DNA of 64,000 nt from Ignavibacteriaceae bacterium (GCA_023229425.1 JALNZG010000007.1:117774-181773); one strand, 5' to 3'. Shown: positions 8,452-16,998, numbered from the stretch's first letter. The notes: generated by a model not told the origin, from the sequence alone. Numbers and translations are program-made.

Positions 8452-9084
8452 TTATTTTTTCTGTAATTCTTCCAAATCAATTTTTTTTACATTTAGAATA
8501 TACTGCCCTAAAAATAATTCGGCAACTTTTTTAAATGTGGTGGGAATATCGCTTACATAAAAATCTTGGTAACCGAGCGCGTGAGAATTTGTTTCCAATC
8601 CAATCCGGTTAATTTCCTGGCGGACAACTTCTGCGGAGGCAACACCGGAATCAATCAACTTCACTTTATCTCCTTTAGTCTTCGATGAAAGCACTGCGAG
8701 TATAGCTTCCGAATCTACATCTCCATCCCTTTGATTCTTACCGAAGATCTCGTTATCGTTATGGATTATTCCGTTGTGGACGATACACAAACCCTCTTTG
8801 TTAAACAGAGGATGGTTGTTCGCATTGTTCTTCTCCGTCCCTTGGGTTTTCATACGGGTGTGAAGGAGCATGATCGATGGTAAATCCATGTTCTTCCAAT
8901 CATAGGTCTTTACCGTGATCGAAGATCGCTGAGCAAGTTTGTTAACTATCAGATTTCCATCTCTGATAAAAGCATAACCGCTTGCATCTCTGCCTCGACT
9001 TTCGAGTAAGGTGAACATTTTTGTTATTTTTTGTTTGTCGGGCTTCTTATCGCCGAAGCAATAGTATCCCATGATGCCGCACAT
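8452..9084 (-). CDS. Stand-alone class II glutamine amidotransferase domain protein
   Basis: A 210-residue Ntn-hydrolase of the GlmS/PurF-type glutaminase family. MCGIMGYY places the nucleophile Cys2 directly after the initiator Met, and HTRMKTQGT, NNHPLF and IVHNGIIHND are the glutamine-binding blocks. There is no synthase domain (no sugar isomerase or PRTase), so ammonia transfer would need an unknown partner, or the protein is a plain glutaminase or related amidase. The frame is open 21 codons further upstream, but the catalytic cysteine and a GGAGAA ribosome site fix the start at 9084. It is divergent from the VapBC pair. Confidence 0.8.
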   Translation of the reverse strand: MCGIMGYYCFGDKKPDKQKITKMFTLLESRGRDASGYAFIRDGNLIVNKLAQRSSITVKTYDWKNMDLPSIMLLHTRMKTQGTEKNNANNHPLFNKEGLCIVHNGIIHNDNEIFGKNQRDGDVDSEAILAVLSSKTKGDKVKLIDSGVASAEVVRQEINRIGLETNSHALGYQDFYVSDIPTTFKKVAELFLGQYILNVKKIDLEELQKK

Positions 9085-9159
9085 AATATTTTCTCCTTGA
9101 TTATATGTATAAATAGTTGTTAAGTTGTGTAAGTAGATGTGTAACAATACGGAGGCAGT

Positions 9160-9360
9160 ATGCCAACAAACCTTGCATTAGATGATAAGTTGATCGAAGA
9201 AGCACTGAAGATAGGAAGGCACAAGACAAAACGGGAAACCGTTAACGCTGCTCTGCGTGAATATATCCTTTCAAGGAGACAGCAAAAAGTGAAAGAGTTG
9301 TTTGGAACTATTGAGTATGACTCTTCTTACGATTATAAGAAACAGCGTTCCGTTAGATGA
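9160..9360 (+). CDS. vapB: VapB-type antitoxin
   Basis: A 66-residue antitoxin of the VapB/DUF2191 type. The N-terminal half (LALDDKLIEEALKIGRHKTKRETVN) is a ribbon-helix-helix-like DNA-binding segment, and the C-terminal tail (FGTIEYDSSYDYKKQRSVR) is the kind that wraps the PIN toxin. It overlaps the toxin gene by 4 bases (ATGA) and has a strong GGAGG ribosome site. Such antitoxins neutralise the toxin and repress their own promoter, which should lie in the 75-base divergent gap before 9160. Confidence 0.85.
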   Translation: MPTNLALDDKLIEEALKIGRHKTKRETVNAALREYILSRRQQKVKELFGTIEYDSSYDYKKQRSVR

Positions 9361-9764
9361 GATATTTGGTAGATACCAGTGTTTGGTCACTCGCTTTCAG
9401 AAGAGAAGGAAAACATCATGAAAAGATCGTTGCCCTTCTTTCTGAACTCATCGATAAAAAAAGAATAGTCCTTAGCGGTCCTGTGAGGCAAGAGCTATTA
9501 TCGGGAATTAAACAACCGGAGCAGTTCCGGTTATTAAAGTCGAGACTAAGACACTTTAAAGATTTGCCCGTATCAACTGAAGATCATGAACTTGCAGCTG
9601 AGTTTTATAATCAGTGCCGGGCAAAAGGAGTTCAAGCTTCGAATACTGATTTCCTACTTTGCAGTTTGGCTGTGAACAGTGATCTAGTTCTTTTAACCTC
9701 GGATCAAGACTTCCTCCGAATTGAAAAACACATCAAAGTGAAAGTTCATTTCATCAAAGTGTAG
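9357..9764 (+). CDS. vapC: VapC-type PIN-domain ribonuclease toxin
   Basis: A 135-residue PIN-domain endoribonuclease, the toxin of a type II toxin-antitoxin pair. Acidic active-site residues are visible at D6 (YLVDTSVW), E46 (RQELLSG), D98 (NTDFLLC) and D116/D118 (TSDQDF). All canonical positions are occupied, so the toxin looks intact. VapC toxins typically cleave tRNA or rRNA loops, and the target here is unknown. Translation is coupled to vapB by an ATGA overlap. Confidence 0.9.
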   Translation: MRYLVDTSVWSLAFRREGKHHEKIVALLSELIDKKRIVLSGPVRQELLSGIKQPEQFRLLKSRLRHFKDLPVSTEDHELAAEFYNQCRAKGVQASNTDFLLCSLAVNSDLVLLTSDQDFLRIEKHIKVKVHFIKV

Positions 9765-9771
9765 TAGAGCA

Positions 9772-10377
9772 TTAAGCGGCTACTCTTTGAAAGATTGAAA
9801 TTCTTTTTATGAGTTTTAGCAAATCAGCAAAATGGTTCTGCCGGATCGAGTCACTGATTCCAATACGGTTGCAGCCGATTCCTTCCGTTACTTTCCAATC
9901 AAGTCCGTTCAAGAGAATGAACTCTTTAACTTGTTCGATAAGATTACTACTTGCAGAGAGTTGATAGTCTTCGCGGTCTTTCAAACCAAAGAGATAAAAA
10001 GTTTGATCAATTAATCCCAATCTTTCTTTTATTCGCGAAAGGAGATAATCTTTCTGATTGATCTTCAGTACACATCTCTTCGTATGCTTACCGAGTAACC
10101 AGCTCCGTGAGAGTTCAACAATCAGTCTTCTATCCGCTTCATCAACGTAGGGATTATCGGGACACTCATCATCATTTTCTTCATTCCAACAATTTGAGCA
10201 ATGAGCGTTTCCGTCGTCATCAAAATAAGCGTCACTCCTTCGTACCACCTCATCACAGTGGTCACAGTGAGTGTACAATTCGCTAAAACAATCTTCGCAA
10301 TAGGCTTCTTTTTCAGCCCAGCCGATCTCTCCCTCCATTTGTAATAGAGTGTCTGAGATAATCCGTGTTTTCGGCAA
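9772..10377 (-). CDS. Zinc-ribbon protein, probably 5'-truncated
   Basis: A 201-codon frame with three CxxC pairs: C27/C30, C38/C41 and C60/C63, in the pattern YCEDC...HCDHC...HCSNC. This suggests two zinc-binding sites. An acidic linker and a 110-residue C-terminal region of unknown family follow. The first 13 codons coincide with another frame of an IS3-type transposase fragment (10329-10463), so the true N-terminus appears to have been replaced. Phage and mobile-element proteins often have such Cys pairs, but I cannot name the family. Expression from the remaining ATG is uncertain. Confidence 0.45.
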   Translation of the reverse strand: MPKTRIISDTLLQMEGEIGWAEKEAYCEDCFSELYTHCDHCDEVVRRSDAYFDDDGNAHCSNCWNEENDDECPDNPYVDEADRRLIVELSRSWLLGKHTKRCVLKINQKDYLLSRIKERLGLIDQTFYLFGLKDREDYQLSASSNLIEQVKEFILLNGLDWKVTEGIGCNRIGISDSIRQNHFADLLKLIKRISIFQRVAA

Positions 10378-10463
10378 AGGTCACTGACGGTAGTTTTTCC
10401 TTTGAGTCCTTCAAGAACAATGGCGAGTTTTTCTTCTGCGGTTTTGGTTGTCTTAAATGGCAT
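10329..10463 (-). pseudogene. IS3-type transposase OrfA remnant (N-terminal 45 codons)
   Basis: The first 45 codons read MPFKTTKTAEEKLAIVLEGL, then TTVSDLCRKHGLSQTLYYKW. This is the helix-turn-helix start of IS3-family OrfA transposases. After WRE the family similarity stops and the DNA continues in another frame as the zinc protein. The frame stays open to 10122, but that part is only an out-of-frame reading of the zinc gene. No OrfB and no clear terminal inverted repeats were seen, so this is an insertion-sequence scar. Confidence 0.65.
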
Positions 10464-10774
10464 TGGGTTCTCCTAAAATATAGTGTTAGAAAAACAGTAA
10501 AATGCCGCAAAATTTTTTAGCCAGATTCAGAGGCACTACGTTTCGCTGCGCTCCACTTCGTGCCTCTGAGTCAATCCTTTTCTCTCCACCTTAGACCTCT
10601 CTCACCATTTTGGGGTGCAATATATTCCCACATAAACGCTAACTCCAAAAATTTTTTACCACACACCCTTTGGGTCTTTTTCTGATTCTTCTTAGCAAAA
10701 AAGAAGCTTTCTTTTTTACTTTTTAATTCTCTAATTTTGCAATAAGAATTAACAATAATTAATACGGAGGTCGT
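10464..10774. other. Gene-free 311-base stretch with palindrome and promoter-like box
   Basis: No coding sequence is supported here. The stretch holds the palindrome at 10528-10568, a run of low-complexity AT sequence, and TAATTTTG at 10732-10739, which fits the Bacteroidota -7 box for the kinase gene at 10775 but lacks a well-placed TTG. A GGAGG ribosome site ends the stretch. Confidence 0.4.
10528..10568. repeat. Intergenic palindrome CAGAGGCAC/GTGCCTCTG
   Basis: Nine-base perfect arms (10528-10536 and 10560-10568) enclose a GC-rich loop with CGCTGCGCTC. A similar GC-rich CG/GC-word style reappears at the right edge of the window. It is downstream-facing for neither neighbour and lacks a T-run, so a dispersed repeat is more likely than a terminator. 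Confidence 0.5.
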
Positions 10775-11488
10775 ATGTCAGAGAATAGCGCTTTCGTAAA
10801 AGCAAAACAATATGTTGAATCCCATTTGCACGATAGCGGTGCACAGCGAAAAGGAACGGTAGGTCCGTGTATTACCATATCGCGGGAGGCAGGTTCTGGT
10901 TCCGGACTGATCGCAGAAAAGCTTATTCAATTTTTAAAACCCTTGAGCAAAAACCCTGACGCTGCATGGGCACTCTTTGATAAAAATTTAATTGAAAGGG
11001 TTCTTGAAGACCATCATCTTCCACAACAAATAGCAAAATTTTTAAGCGAAGAAAAGAAACCTTTTCTAACCCAAACAATGAATGAAATACTCGGTATTCA
11101 TCCGCCAATGATGAAGCTTTACCACAAAACAACCGAGACAATTCTCCACCTTGCACACATTGGGAACTGCATTATCATTGGACAAGGGGCAAACATTATT
11201 ACTGCATCATTAAAAAATGCTTATCACATTCGTTTGGTTGCGCCACTTGAATTTAGAATAAAGAATGTTCAGGAGTTTTATGGAAACACAAAAGCTGAAG
11301 CAGTTGAATTTGTTAAAAAAGAAGATGCAAATCGAAATGCATTTATTAAAGATCATTTTAACAGAAACGCGGAAGACCAGTTATTGTATCATTCTATTTT
11401 AAATACCGGAAATTTTTCATTGGATGAGGTCGCTAAAATTCTTGCAGAAAGTGTAAGAATAAAATTCCCTAAATTTTACGCAGAGTAA
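10775..11488 (+). CDS. Cytidylate kinase-like family protein
   Basis: A 237-residue protein of the PF13189 'cytidylate kinase-like' family. A P-loop-like segment ISREAGSGSGLIAEKL (about residues 31-46) is followed by LFDKNLIERV and by GNCIIIGQGANII (about 130-142), then AYHIRLVAPLEFRI. All are standard for this P-loop nucleotide kinase family. Its physiological substrate is not established and it is distinct from canonical Cmk. The gene stands alone with a strong GGAGG ribosome site. Confidence 0.75.
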   Translation: MSENSAFVKAKQYVESHLHDSGAQRKGTVGPCITISREAGSGSGLIAEKLIQFLKPLSKNPDAAWALFDKNLIERVLEDHHLPQQIAKFLSEEKKPFLTQTMNEILGIHPPMMKLYHKTTETILHLAHIGNCIIIGQGANIITASLKNAYHIRLVAPLEFRIKNVQEFYGNTKAEAVEFVKKEDANRNAFIKDHFNRNAEDQLLYHSILNTGNFSLDEVAKILAESVRIKFPKFYAE

Positions 11489-11580
11489 TTCGACTGCAAA
11501 AACAGAACATGCAAATATTCAAGCGAGCAGCAATTTTCTGTCTTGTGCTTTCTATCCTTAACTGGCAAAATATTTTTTAC

Positions 11581-11588
11581 TATATTTG
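11581..11588 (+). promoter_or_regulatory. Candidate -7 box (TATATTTG) for the GH16 gene
   Basis: An exact TAnnTTTG match lies 75 bases upstream of the GH16 start codon. No TTG is found at the expected 19-21 base distance upstream, so only half of the promoter is supported. Confidence 0.35.
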
Positions 11589-11663
11589 TAGTAATTATTA
11601 TTCAGTAAATAATCAGCCTTTATCCTTTAAGGAAAGAGAAAACAGGAACTAAAAATAAATACC

Positions 11664-12755
11664 ATGAAAAAACTACTCTTTGCTTTCCTCATTTTACTTG
11701 CGGCATCTACCCGCGCTCAAAACTATCAACTAATATGGTCAGATGAATTTTCGGACTCTACGATTAACACCTTAAATTGGACACACGAAACAGGCGGTAG
11801 CGGTTGGGGAAACAATGAATTAGAGTATTATACCAATCGAAACGTAAACTCGTACATTCAAAACAGTAGTTTAGTTATTGAAGCTAAAAAAGAAAGTTTC
11901 GGCGGAAAAAGTTACACTTCTGCCAGAATGATTTCAAAAGGAAAAAAATATTTTACGTACGGAAAGATTGAAGCAAGAATAAAACTCCCTTATGGAAAGG
12001 GAATTTGGCCCGCTTTCTGGACACTTGGTGAAAATATTTCCACGGTAAACTGGCCTACTTGCGGTGAAATTGATATTATGGAATTGATCGGTGGTGGTGC
12101 AAATGATAAAAAAGTTTATGGAACGGTGCATTGGGAAAACAACGGGCATGCTTCTTATGGAGGAAATTATACGCTCAGTACCGGAATTTTTGCTGATGAT
12201 TATCACGTCTTTTCTATTGTATGGAACACGAAGAGCATTCAATGGTTTGTAGATGGGAGTAAATATGTAACGATAGACATTACTCCGGCTGGATTATCAG
12301 CTTTCCATAAAAATCAATTTATTATATTAAATCTTGCGGTTGGCGGTAACTGGCCTGGCAGCCCTGATGCAACTACGATATTTCCACAAAAAATGTACGT
12401 TGATTATGTTCGTGTCTATCAAGAAATTCCTGCATCCGCAAATGAGGATGAAGGAAATATTCTCCCCACTCAATATAAATTAGAAAACAACTTCCCGAAT
12501 CCCTTTAACCCGGAAACTGAAATTGGATATCAACTTTCAGCGAATAGTTTTGTTACGCTTAAAGTATATGATATTCTAGGAAATGAAGTCACTACGTTAG
12601 TAAACGAAGAAAAACCATTGGGAAAGTATTCCGTTAAATTTGACACAACAAACAACAATCAATTAACTACCAACTCATTTCCAAGTGGAATTTATTATTA
12701 TACGCTAACAGCTGGAACTTTTAGAGAGACAAAAAAAATGGTTTTTTTGAAGTAA
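11664..12755 (+). CDS. Secreted GH16 beta-glucanase with T9SS sorting domain
   Basis: A 363-residue secreted glycoside hydrolase. Residues 1-18 are a signal peptide. A family 16 domain (about 20-258) contains WSDEF, LPYGKGIWPAFWTLG and the catalytic EIDIME motif (about 134-139), with the nucleophile and acid/base glutamates intact. This fits laminarinase-like endo-beta-1,3-glucanases. Residues about 270-363 form a type A T9SS sorting domain (NNFPNPFNPETEI, KVYDILGNEV, ending KKMVFLK), so the enzyme should be exported and probably surface-attached. The sorting domain has an extra TTNNNQLTTNS-like insert before SGIYYY, a site also expanded in the CotH protein. Confidence 0.9.
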   Translation: MKKLLFAFLILLAASTRAQNYQLIWSDEFSDSTINTLNWTHETGGSGWGNNELEYYTNRNVNSYIQNSSLVIEAKKESFGGKSYTSARMISKGKKYFTYGKIEARIKLPYGKGIWPAFWTLGENISTVNWPTCGEIDIMELIGGGANDKKVYGTVHWENNGHASYGGNYTLSTGIFADDYHVFSIVWNTKSIQWFVDGSKYVTIDITPAGLSAFHKNQFIILNLAVGGNWPGSPDATTIFPQKMYVDYVRVYQEIPASANEDEGNILPTQYKLENNFPNPFNPETEIGYQLSANSFVTLKVYDILGNEVTTLVNEEKPLGKYSVKFDTTNNNQLTTNSFPSGIYYYTLTAGTFRETKKMVFLK

Positions 12756-12815
12756 AACTGCTTATGCAGGCTAACAATTGAACAAATTATTAACGTTGGC
12801 TTTTCTGTTTGTAAA

Positions 12816-13085
12816 TTATTTTTGAATAAAAGCTTTTAAACCATCTTCAATTTTTTTCGCTAACTCAACCTCGGAAATGCCGATGATTTTCAGTTTCGCG
12901 CTTTTTACGGTTATAAGAGGTTCATCCCCTTGACCTGTAACAAATTTATACAAAGCATATCCAAGGCGGTTCCTATCATTTACTATCGGAAGGAATTCTT
13001 TCAAACTTTCGGTTAAGTTGTAAACTTGTTTTTCAATTGTTGAAGCATCAAATTCTTTTGTTGCCGGAGAAGGTAAAGTTGCCAT
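12816..13085 (-). CDS. Hypothetical small protein (89 aa)
   Basis: An 89-residue protein without a signal peptide or membrane segment. It has mixed helical and strand character, with VNDRNRLGYALYKFVTGQGDEPLITVKSAKLKI in the middle. I do not recognise the family. It is a free-standing gene between the GH16 and heptosyltransferase genes, on the opposite strand to both. Codon use and composition look like those of the neighbours, which supports a real gene. Confidence 0.5.
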   Translation of the reverse strand: MATLPSPATKEFDASTIEKQVYNLTESLKEFLPIVNDRNRLGYALYKFVTGQGDEPLITVKSAKLKIIGISEVELAKKIEDGLKAFIQK

Positions 13086-13184
13086 TAGATAATTTCCTAT
13101 TTCTTTTTCTTAAAAATAATCACAACGCAGTTAATCTACAATTGCAATTCTTTTTCTAAATTTGTAAAAAGATTTCCACATATT

Positions 13185-14177
13185 TTGAATATCAACGACT
13201 GCAAACATATTTTAATCGTACGGTTAAGCTCTCTGGGCGATATTCTGCTTACAACTCCGCTTATCCGTTCGCTGAAAAAGCAGAACCCTAATCTGCAAAT
13301 TGATTTTTTAGTCCGCTCGGAATACGCCGATCTTTTGAAGTTCAACCCTCACCTCTCTTCCCTCTTTTTGTTGAGTCGCAATGATGGAGACAATAAGAAA
13401 CTGAAATTAGAGCTGATGGAAATGAAATATGATTACGTTCTTGATCTTCAGAATAACCTTCGCTCAAAAATTTTTCTAAACAATATTACCTCGAAAAATT
13501 TTTCATTCAATAAAAAAAGATTTGAAAAAGTGTTGTTGGTGCACATGAAAATAAATTTATTGAGAGATGCACAACAAATCCCTATCCGTTATGCTGAAAC
13601 AATTCCATCATTTCAGCTTGATGATGAAGGGCTTGAGCTATTTCTTCCCGATAATATTTCTGCAAGAATTCTGCAAGGACAAAATGTCATCGGCTTATGT
13701 CCGGGTGCGCGTCATTTTACAAAACGGTGGCAAAAAGAAAATTTTATACAACTCGGAAAAATCTTAAATGAAGAAGAATTTACCGTTGCCCTCTTCGGCG
13801 GAAAAAGCGATAGAGAGCTTTGCGAAGAAATTTCTAAAGCAATAGTCGACAGTATTGATCTTTCAACTAACGATGATATTTTACAACTTGCGAAAGATAT
13901 GCAGCAATGCAAAGCAATTGTCTGTAATGATTCCGGATTAATGCATGCAGCTTGTGCTGTAAAAGTTCCGGTTGTTGCAATTTATGGATCAACCGTTAAA
14001 GAATTTGGTTTTACTCCGTACGGTTGTAAAAATATCATTTTAGAAAATAATTCTTTAACTTGCAGACCCTGTTCGCACATTGGAAGGAAAAAATGTCCTC
14101 AAAAACATTTTCGCTGTATGCTTGAACTGACTCCGCAGCAGGCATTTGAATCAATAATTAAGGTACTGAAACAATAA
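13185..14177 (+). CDS. ADP-heptose:LPS heptosyltransferase (GT9)
   Basis: A 330-residue GT9 glycosyltransferase of the WaaF/WaaC type, which adds heptose to the lipopolysaccharide inner core from ADP-heptose. The N-terminal LIVRLSSLGDILLTTPLIR is the family signature. IGLCPGARHFTKRWQKENF (about 167) and CNDSGLMHAACAVKVPVVAIYGST are the nucleotide-sugar site blocks. A Cys-rich tail (CRPCSHIGRKKCPQ) is common in the family. Translation probably starts at TTG 13185, because the family N-terminus begins there and no ATG fits. Its stop overlaps the Kdo transferase start (TAATG), so the two are translationally coupled. Confidence 0.85.
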   Translation: MNINDCKHILIVRLSSLGDILLTTPLIRSLKKQNPNLQIDFLVRSEYADLLKFNPHLSSLFLLSRNDGDNKKLKLELMEMKYDYVLDLQNNLRSKIFLNNITSKNFSFNKKRFEKVLLVHMKINLLRDAQQIPIRYAETIPSFQLDDEGLELFLPDNISARILQGQNVIGLCPGARHFTKRWQKENFIQLGKILNEEEFTVALFGGKSDRELCEEISKAIVDSIDLSTNDDILQLAKDMQQCKAIVCNDSGLMHAACAVKVPVVAIYGSTVKEFGFTPYGCKNIILENNSLTCRPCSHIGRKKCPQKHFRCMLELTPQQAFESIIKVLKQ

Positions 14178-15454
14178 TGGACTTTTTCTGGAAATTCGCT
14201 TATAATATTCTTATTGTTCCGTTGTTGCTTTTTGCAATGAAGATCGCTCCCTGGTTCAACAAAAAAGTGAGACTTGGCGTTGTTGGCAGAAAACGTCTGT
14301 TTGAAGATTTAATTGTGAACATTTCATCTCTTAATAGAAAGAAAAAACTTGTCTGGTTTCACTCATCATCGCTTGGAGAATTTGAACAGGCTAAACCGAT
14401 CATTGAAAAACTAAAACAGACCAAAGATGTAAATATTCTGGTAACGTTTTTTTCGCCATCGGGATTAGAAAACTCTAAAAAATATCCGTTTGCAGATTTG
14501 GTCTCGTATCTTCCAGTTGATACAATGGGAAATGCTGAAAAATTTATCTCTCTTATAAATCCTTCGCTGCTTGTATTGATGCGATATGATTTGTGGCCCA
14601 ATCATATTTACGAACTTGCGAAGAGAAACATTCCAATCTTTTTAGTTGACGCGACAATGCGGAGCGATTCAGCAAGAAAAAATATTTTTGCTAAAAATTT
14701 TCACAAACACCTTTATGGAAAGTTAACAAAAATTCTAACCGTCTCGGAAACAGACGCATTTAATTTTACAGCGTTTGATCTGCCGATACACGAAATAGAT
14801 TCTGTTGGCGATACGAGGTTCGACCGTGTGTATCAACGGAGTTTGGTGGCTAAAGAGAGAAATTTAATCCGCAGCGAAATTTTGAAAGATAAAAAAGTAA
14901 TTGTTGCCGGCAGTACCTGGTATGAAGATGAGGACGCGCTTCTTCCGGCATTTATGAAGTTAACCGAATACGATGAAAATGTTCTGCTCATCATTGCGCC
15001 GCACGAACCAACCATAGTTCATATTGAAAAATTGGAAAATGAATTTGCCGGGAAAGTAAAAACAATCCGTTTTTCATCCTTAAATAATTACAAAGATGAA
15101 AAAATTATCTTGGTGGATTCAATCGGTATTTTGCTTACGCTTTATTATTATGCAGATATTGCATTCGTTGGCGGAAGTTTTAAAAGCAATATTCACAACG
15201 TACTTGAAGCCGCTGTTTACGGGGTTCCGGTAATGTTTGGTCCAAAAATTATCAATTCACAGGAAGCGATTAAACTTGCCGAACTTGGAGGCGGGATTAT
15301 TATTAAAAATAAAAAAGAAGCGTACCGTTCATTAAGATCATTAACAAAAGATGAAAACATACGCCAGGCAAAAGGAAGAATTTCCAAAGAATATGTGCAA
15401 AGCAATCTTGGAGCTACAGACAAAATTCTGAAAGAAATGTACAAAGTTCTCTGA
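14177..15454 (+). CDS. waaA: 3-deoxy-D-manno-octulosonic acid transferase
   Basis: A 425-residue Kdo transferase (GT30) that attaches Kdo to lipid A at the inner membrane. An N-terminal membrane anchor (about 5-22) precedes the conserved blocks FHSSSLGEFEQAKP (about 62-75), VGDTRFDRV (about 211), AGSTWYEDED (about 243) and GGSFKSNIHNVLEAA (about 333). The catalytic Glu of the GEFEQ block is present. It overlaps the heptosyltransferase by one base, forming a two-gene LPS core unit. This supports a Gram-negative outer membrane with Kdo-containing LPS. Confidence 0.9.
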   Translation: MDFFWKFAYNILIVPLLLFAMKIAPWFNKKVRLGVVGRKRLFEDLIVNISSLNRKKKLVWFHSSSLGEFEQAKPIIEKLKQTKDVNILVTFFSPSGLENSKKYPFADLVSYLPVDTMGNAEKFISLINPSLLVLMRYDLWPNHIYELAKRNIPIFLVDATMRSDSARKNIFAKNFHKHLYGKLTKILTVSETDAFNFTAFDLPIHEIDSVGDTRFDRVYQRSLVAKERNLIRSEILKDKKVIVAGSTWYEDEDALLPAFMKLTEYDENVLLIIAPHEPTIVHIEKLENEFAGKVKTIRFSSLNNYKDEKIILVDSIGILLTLYYYADIAFVGGSFKSNIHNVLEAAVYGVPVMFGPKIINSQEAIKLAELGGGIIIKNKKEAYRSLRSLTKDENIRQAKGRISKEYVQSNLGATDKILKEMYKVL

Positions 15455-15475
15455 AAAAAAACAGAATTTCGATTG

Positions 15476-15991
15476 TTAATTTTTTAGATACCGAGTTTTA
15501 ATTATGTCCACATGATGTTTCTCATGTCCGATTGTAACAAATAATATCGCTCTTGCTGTAACTTCTTTTCCGCTGGCAGTTCCTTTTTGTGAAAGCATTT
15601 CTTCATCTAACGATTTGAACAATTCTAAATTTGCCGAACTCAAGTGAGTATATTCATTAAGCAAACTTTGCAGACTTCTGTTTTGATATTTTCCATTCGT
15701 AACATATTCATTCTCAGCAAATCCGGGCAAAGGATTTTTCTCTCCACGCGAAATTGCCAATGCCCTGTAACCAAAAATTCTTTCGCTGTCAACAATATGG
15801 GCAATCACTTCTTTCATTGACCATTTTCCTTCGGCATAACGGAAAGAAGCTTGATCTTCGCTGAGGGTCGTGAACAAAGTAACGATCTCTTCAGTCTGTT
15901 GTTTAAAGAATGAATAAATGTCGTCAGTTGTTATTAAATCAATATAACGCTGATAATAGGGGGCATATTCATTTACTTCCGGTTTTTTCAT
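15476..15991 (-). CDS. DinB family protein
   Basis: A 171-residue four-helix DinB/YfiT-type protein. WSMKEVIAHIVDSE (about 65-78) and the C-terminal GHEKHHVDIIKTRY carry the conserved histidines that bind a divalent metal in this superfamily. Members include thiol-dependent metalloenzymes such as bacillithiol S-transferases, which is of interest because BshA is encoded in this window. The specific reaction cannot be assigned. I chose the ATG at 15991, which has an AGGA ribosome site 9-10 bases upstream, over a TTG six codons earlier. Confidence 0.8.
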   Translation of the reverse strand: MKKPEVNEYAPYYQRYIDLITTDDIYSFFKQQTEEIVTLFTTLSEDQASFRYAEGKWSMKEVIAHIVDSERIFGYRALAISRGEKNPLPGFAENEYVTNGKYQNRSLQSLLNEYTHLSSANLELFKSLDEEMLSQKGTASGKEVTARAILFVTIGHEKHHVDIIKTRYLKN

Positions 15992-16020
15992 TTTGATTAT
16001 TCCTTTCAACTAAAATTAAA

Positions 16021-16986
16021 TTACTTTCCCCAAATTTTTACTTCTCTTTTACCGTCGGAGGTTACAAATCCTCGCAGCATGCTTTTTGTATTAAACTGAA
16101 GTGTAAAATTCCCGTCTTTGTCAACTGCAATCAAACCGCCATCGTTCGGGTTTAATCGTTTGTGGATCATTTCATTTGCGGCATTACTTAAATTCATATT
16201 TTTATATTCCATCATTGCCGAAACATTAAAGGCGACCGTGTTTTTAATAAATTTTTCTCCCCAGCCCGTGCAAGAAACCGCACACGTTTTGTTGTTCGCA
16301 TACGTACCCGCTCCGATAACCGGTACATCGCCAACGCGTCCCGGTTTTTTCATCGACATTCCGCCTGTGGAAGTTGCGGCTGCAAGATTTCCGTTTTTAT
16401 CCAACGCAACGGCGCCGACGGTTCCCTTTTTCTTCTTCTTAATTTCATCCCTTTCCTTTTTCCATTTTTCATAATGGTCTTCCACAAGAAAATATTTTGG
16501 ATCGACTTTTTTGATGCCCACTTCATCAGCAAAAGTTTCTGCCCCGTCTCCTGCAAGAAAAACATGAGGTGATTTTTCCATCACTGCACGTGCAAGCGAA
16601 ATCGGATTTTTAATAGTTTTCACTCCGGTAACAGAACCGCATGACAAATCTTTTCCGCTCATGATTGCAGCATCCATTTCTGCTTTCCCTTCCGAAGTTA
16701 GCACAGAACCTTTTCCAGCGTTGAATAACGGATTATCCTCAAGATAGTTGATCACCTTTTCTACCGCATCAACGCTGGTTCCGCCGCTTGCAAGGATTAA
16801 ACTCCCGATTTCCAAAGCTTCATCAAGCGAAGTAAGATATTCTTTTTTTAATGAATCGGGCATCTGCTCATCCATCCCACCAGCCCCTCCGTGGATTACC
16901 AAAACATATTTTCCGGTTGTCTGTGCATTTATCATCAAACAGAAAAAAAACAGAAGGAAAACGAGAGAAAATATTTTGGTTTTCAT
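16021..16986 (-). CDS. iaaA: Isoaspartyl peptidase/L-asparaginase (Ntn-hydrolase)
   Basis: A 321-residue plant-type asparaginase precursor with a signal peptide (1-21). VIHGGAGG and ASGGTSVDAVEKVI are conserved N-terminal blocks, and KKGTVGAVALD carries the nucleophile Thr189 exposed by autocleavage between Gly188 and Thr189. STGGMSMKKPGRVGD follows as expected. The enzyme cleaves beta-aspartyl dipeptides and asparagine, here probably in the periplasm. A Lys-rich run (EIKKKKKG) precedes the cleavage point, where family members commonly have a flexible linker. Confidence 0.9.
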   Translation of the reverse strand: MKTKIFSLVFLLFFFCLMINAQTTGKYVLVIHGGAGGMDEQMPDSLKKEYLTSLDEALEIGSLILASGGTSVDAVEKVINYLEDNPLFNAGKGSVLTSEGKAEMDAAIMSGKDLSCGSVTGVKTIKNPISLARAVMEKSPHVFLAGDGAETFADEVGIKKVDPKYFLVEDHYEKWKKERDEIKKKKKGTVGAVALDKNGNLAAATSTGGMSMKKPGRVGDVPVIGAGTYANNKTCAVSCTGWGEKFIKNTVAFNVSAMMEYKNMNLSNAANEMIHKRLNPNDGGLIAVDKDGNFTLQFNTKSMLRGFVTSDGKREVKIWGK

Positions 16987-16998
16987 AAACTCCTCAAA

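Noticed and set aside
10122..10463. A full 113-residue transposase protein
   Set aside because: Only the first 45 codons look like a transposase. The rest is an out-of-frame reading of the zinc-ribbon gene.
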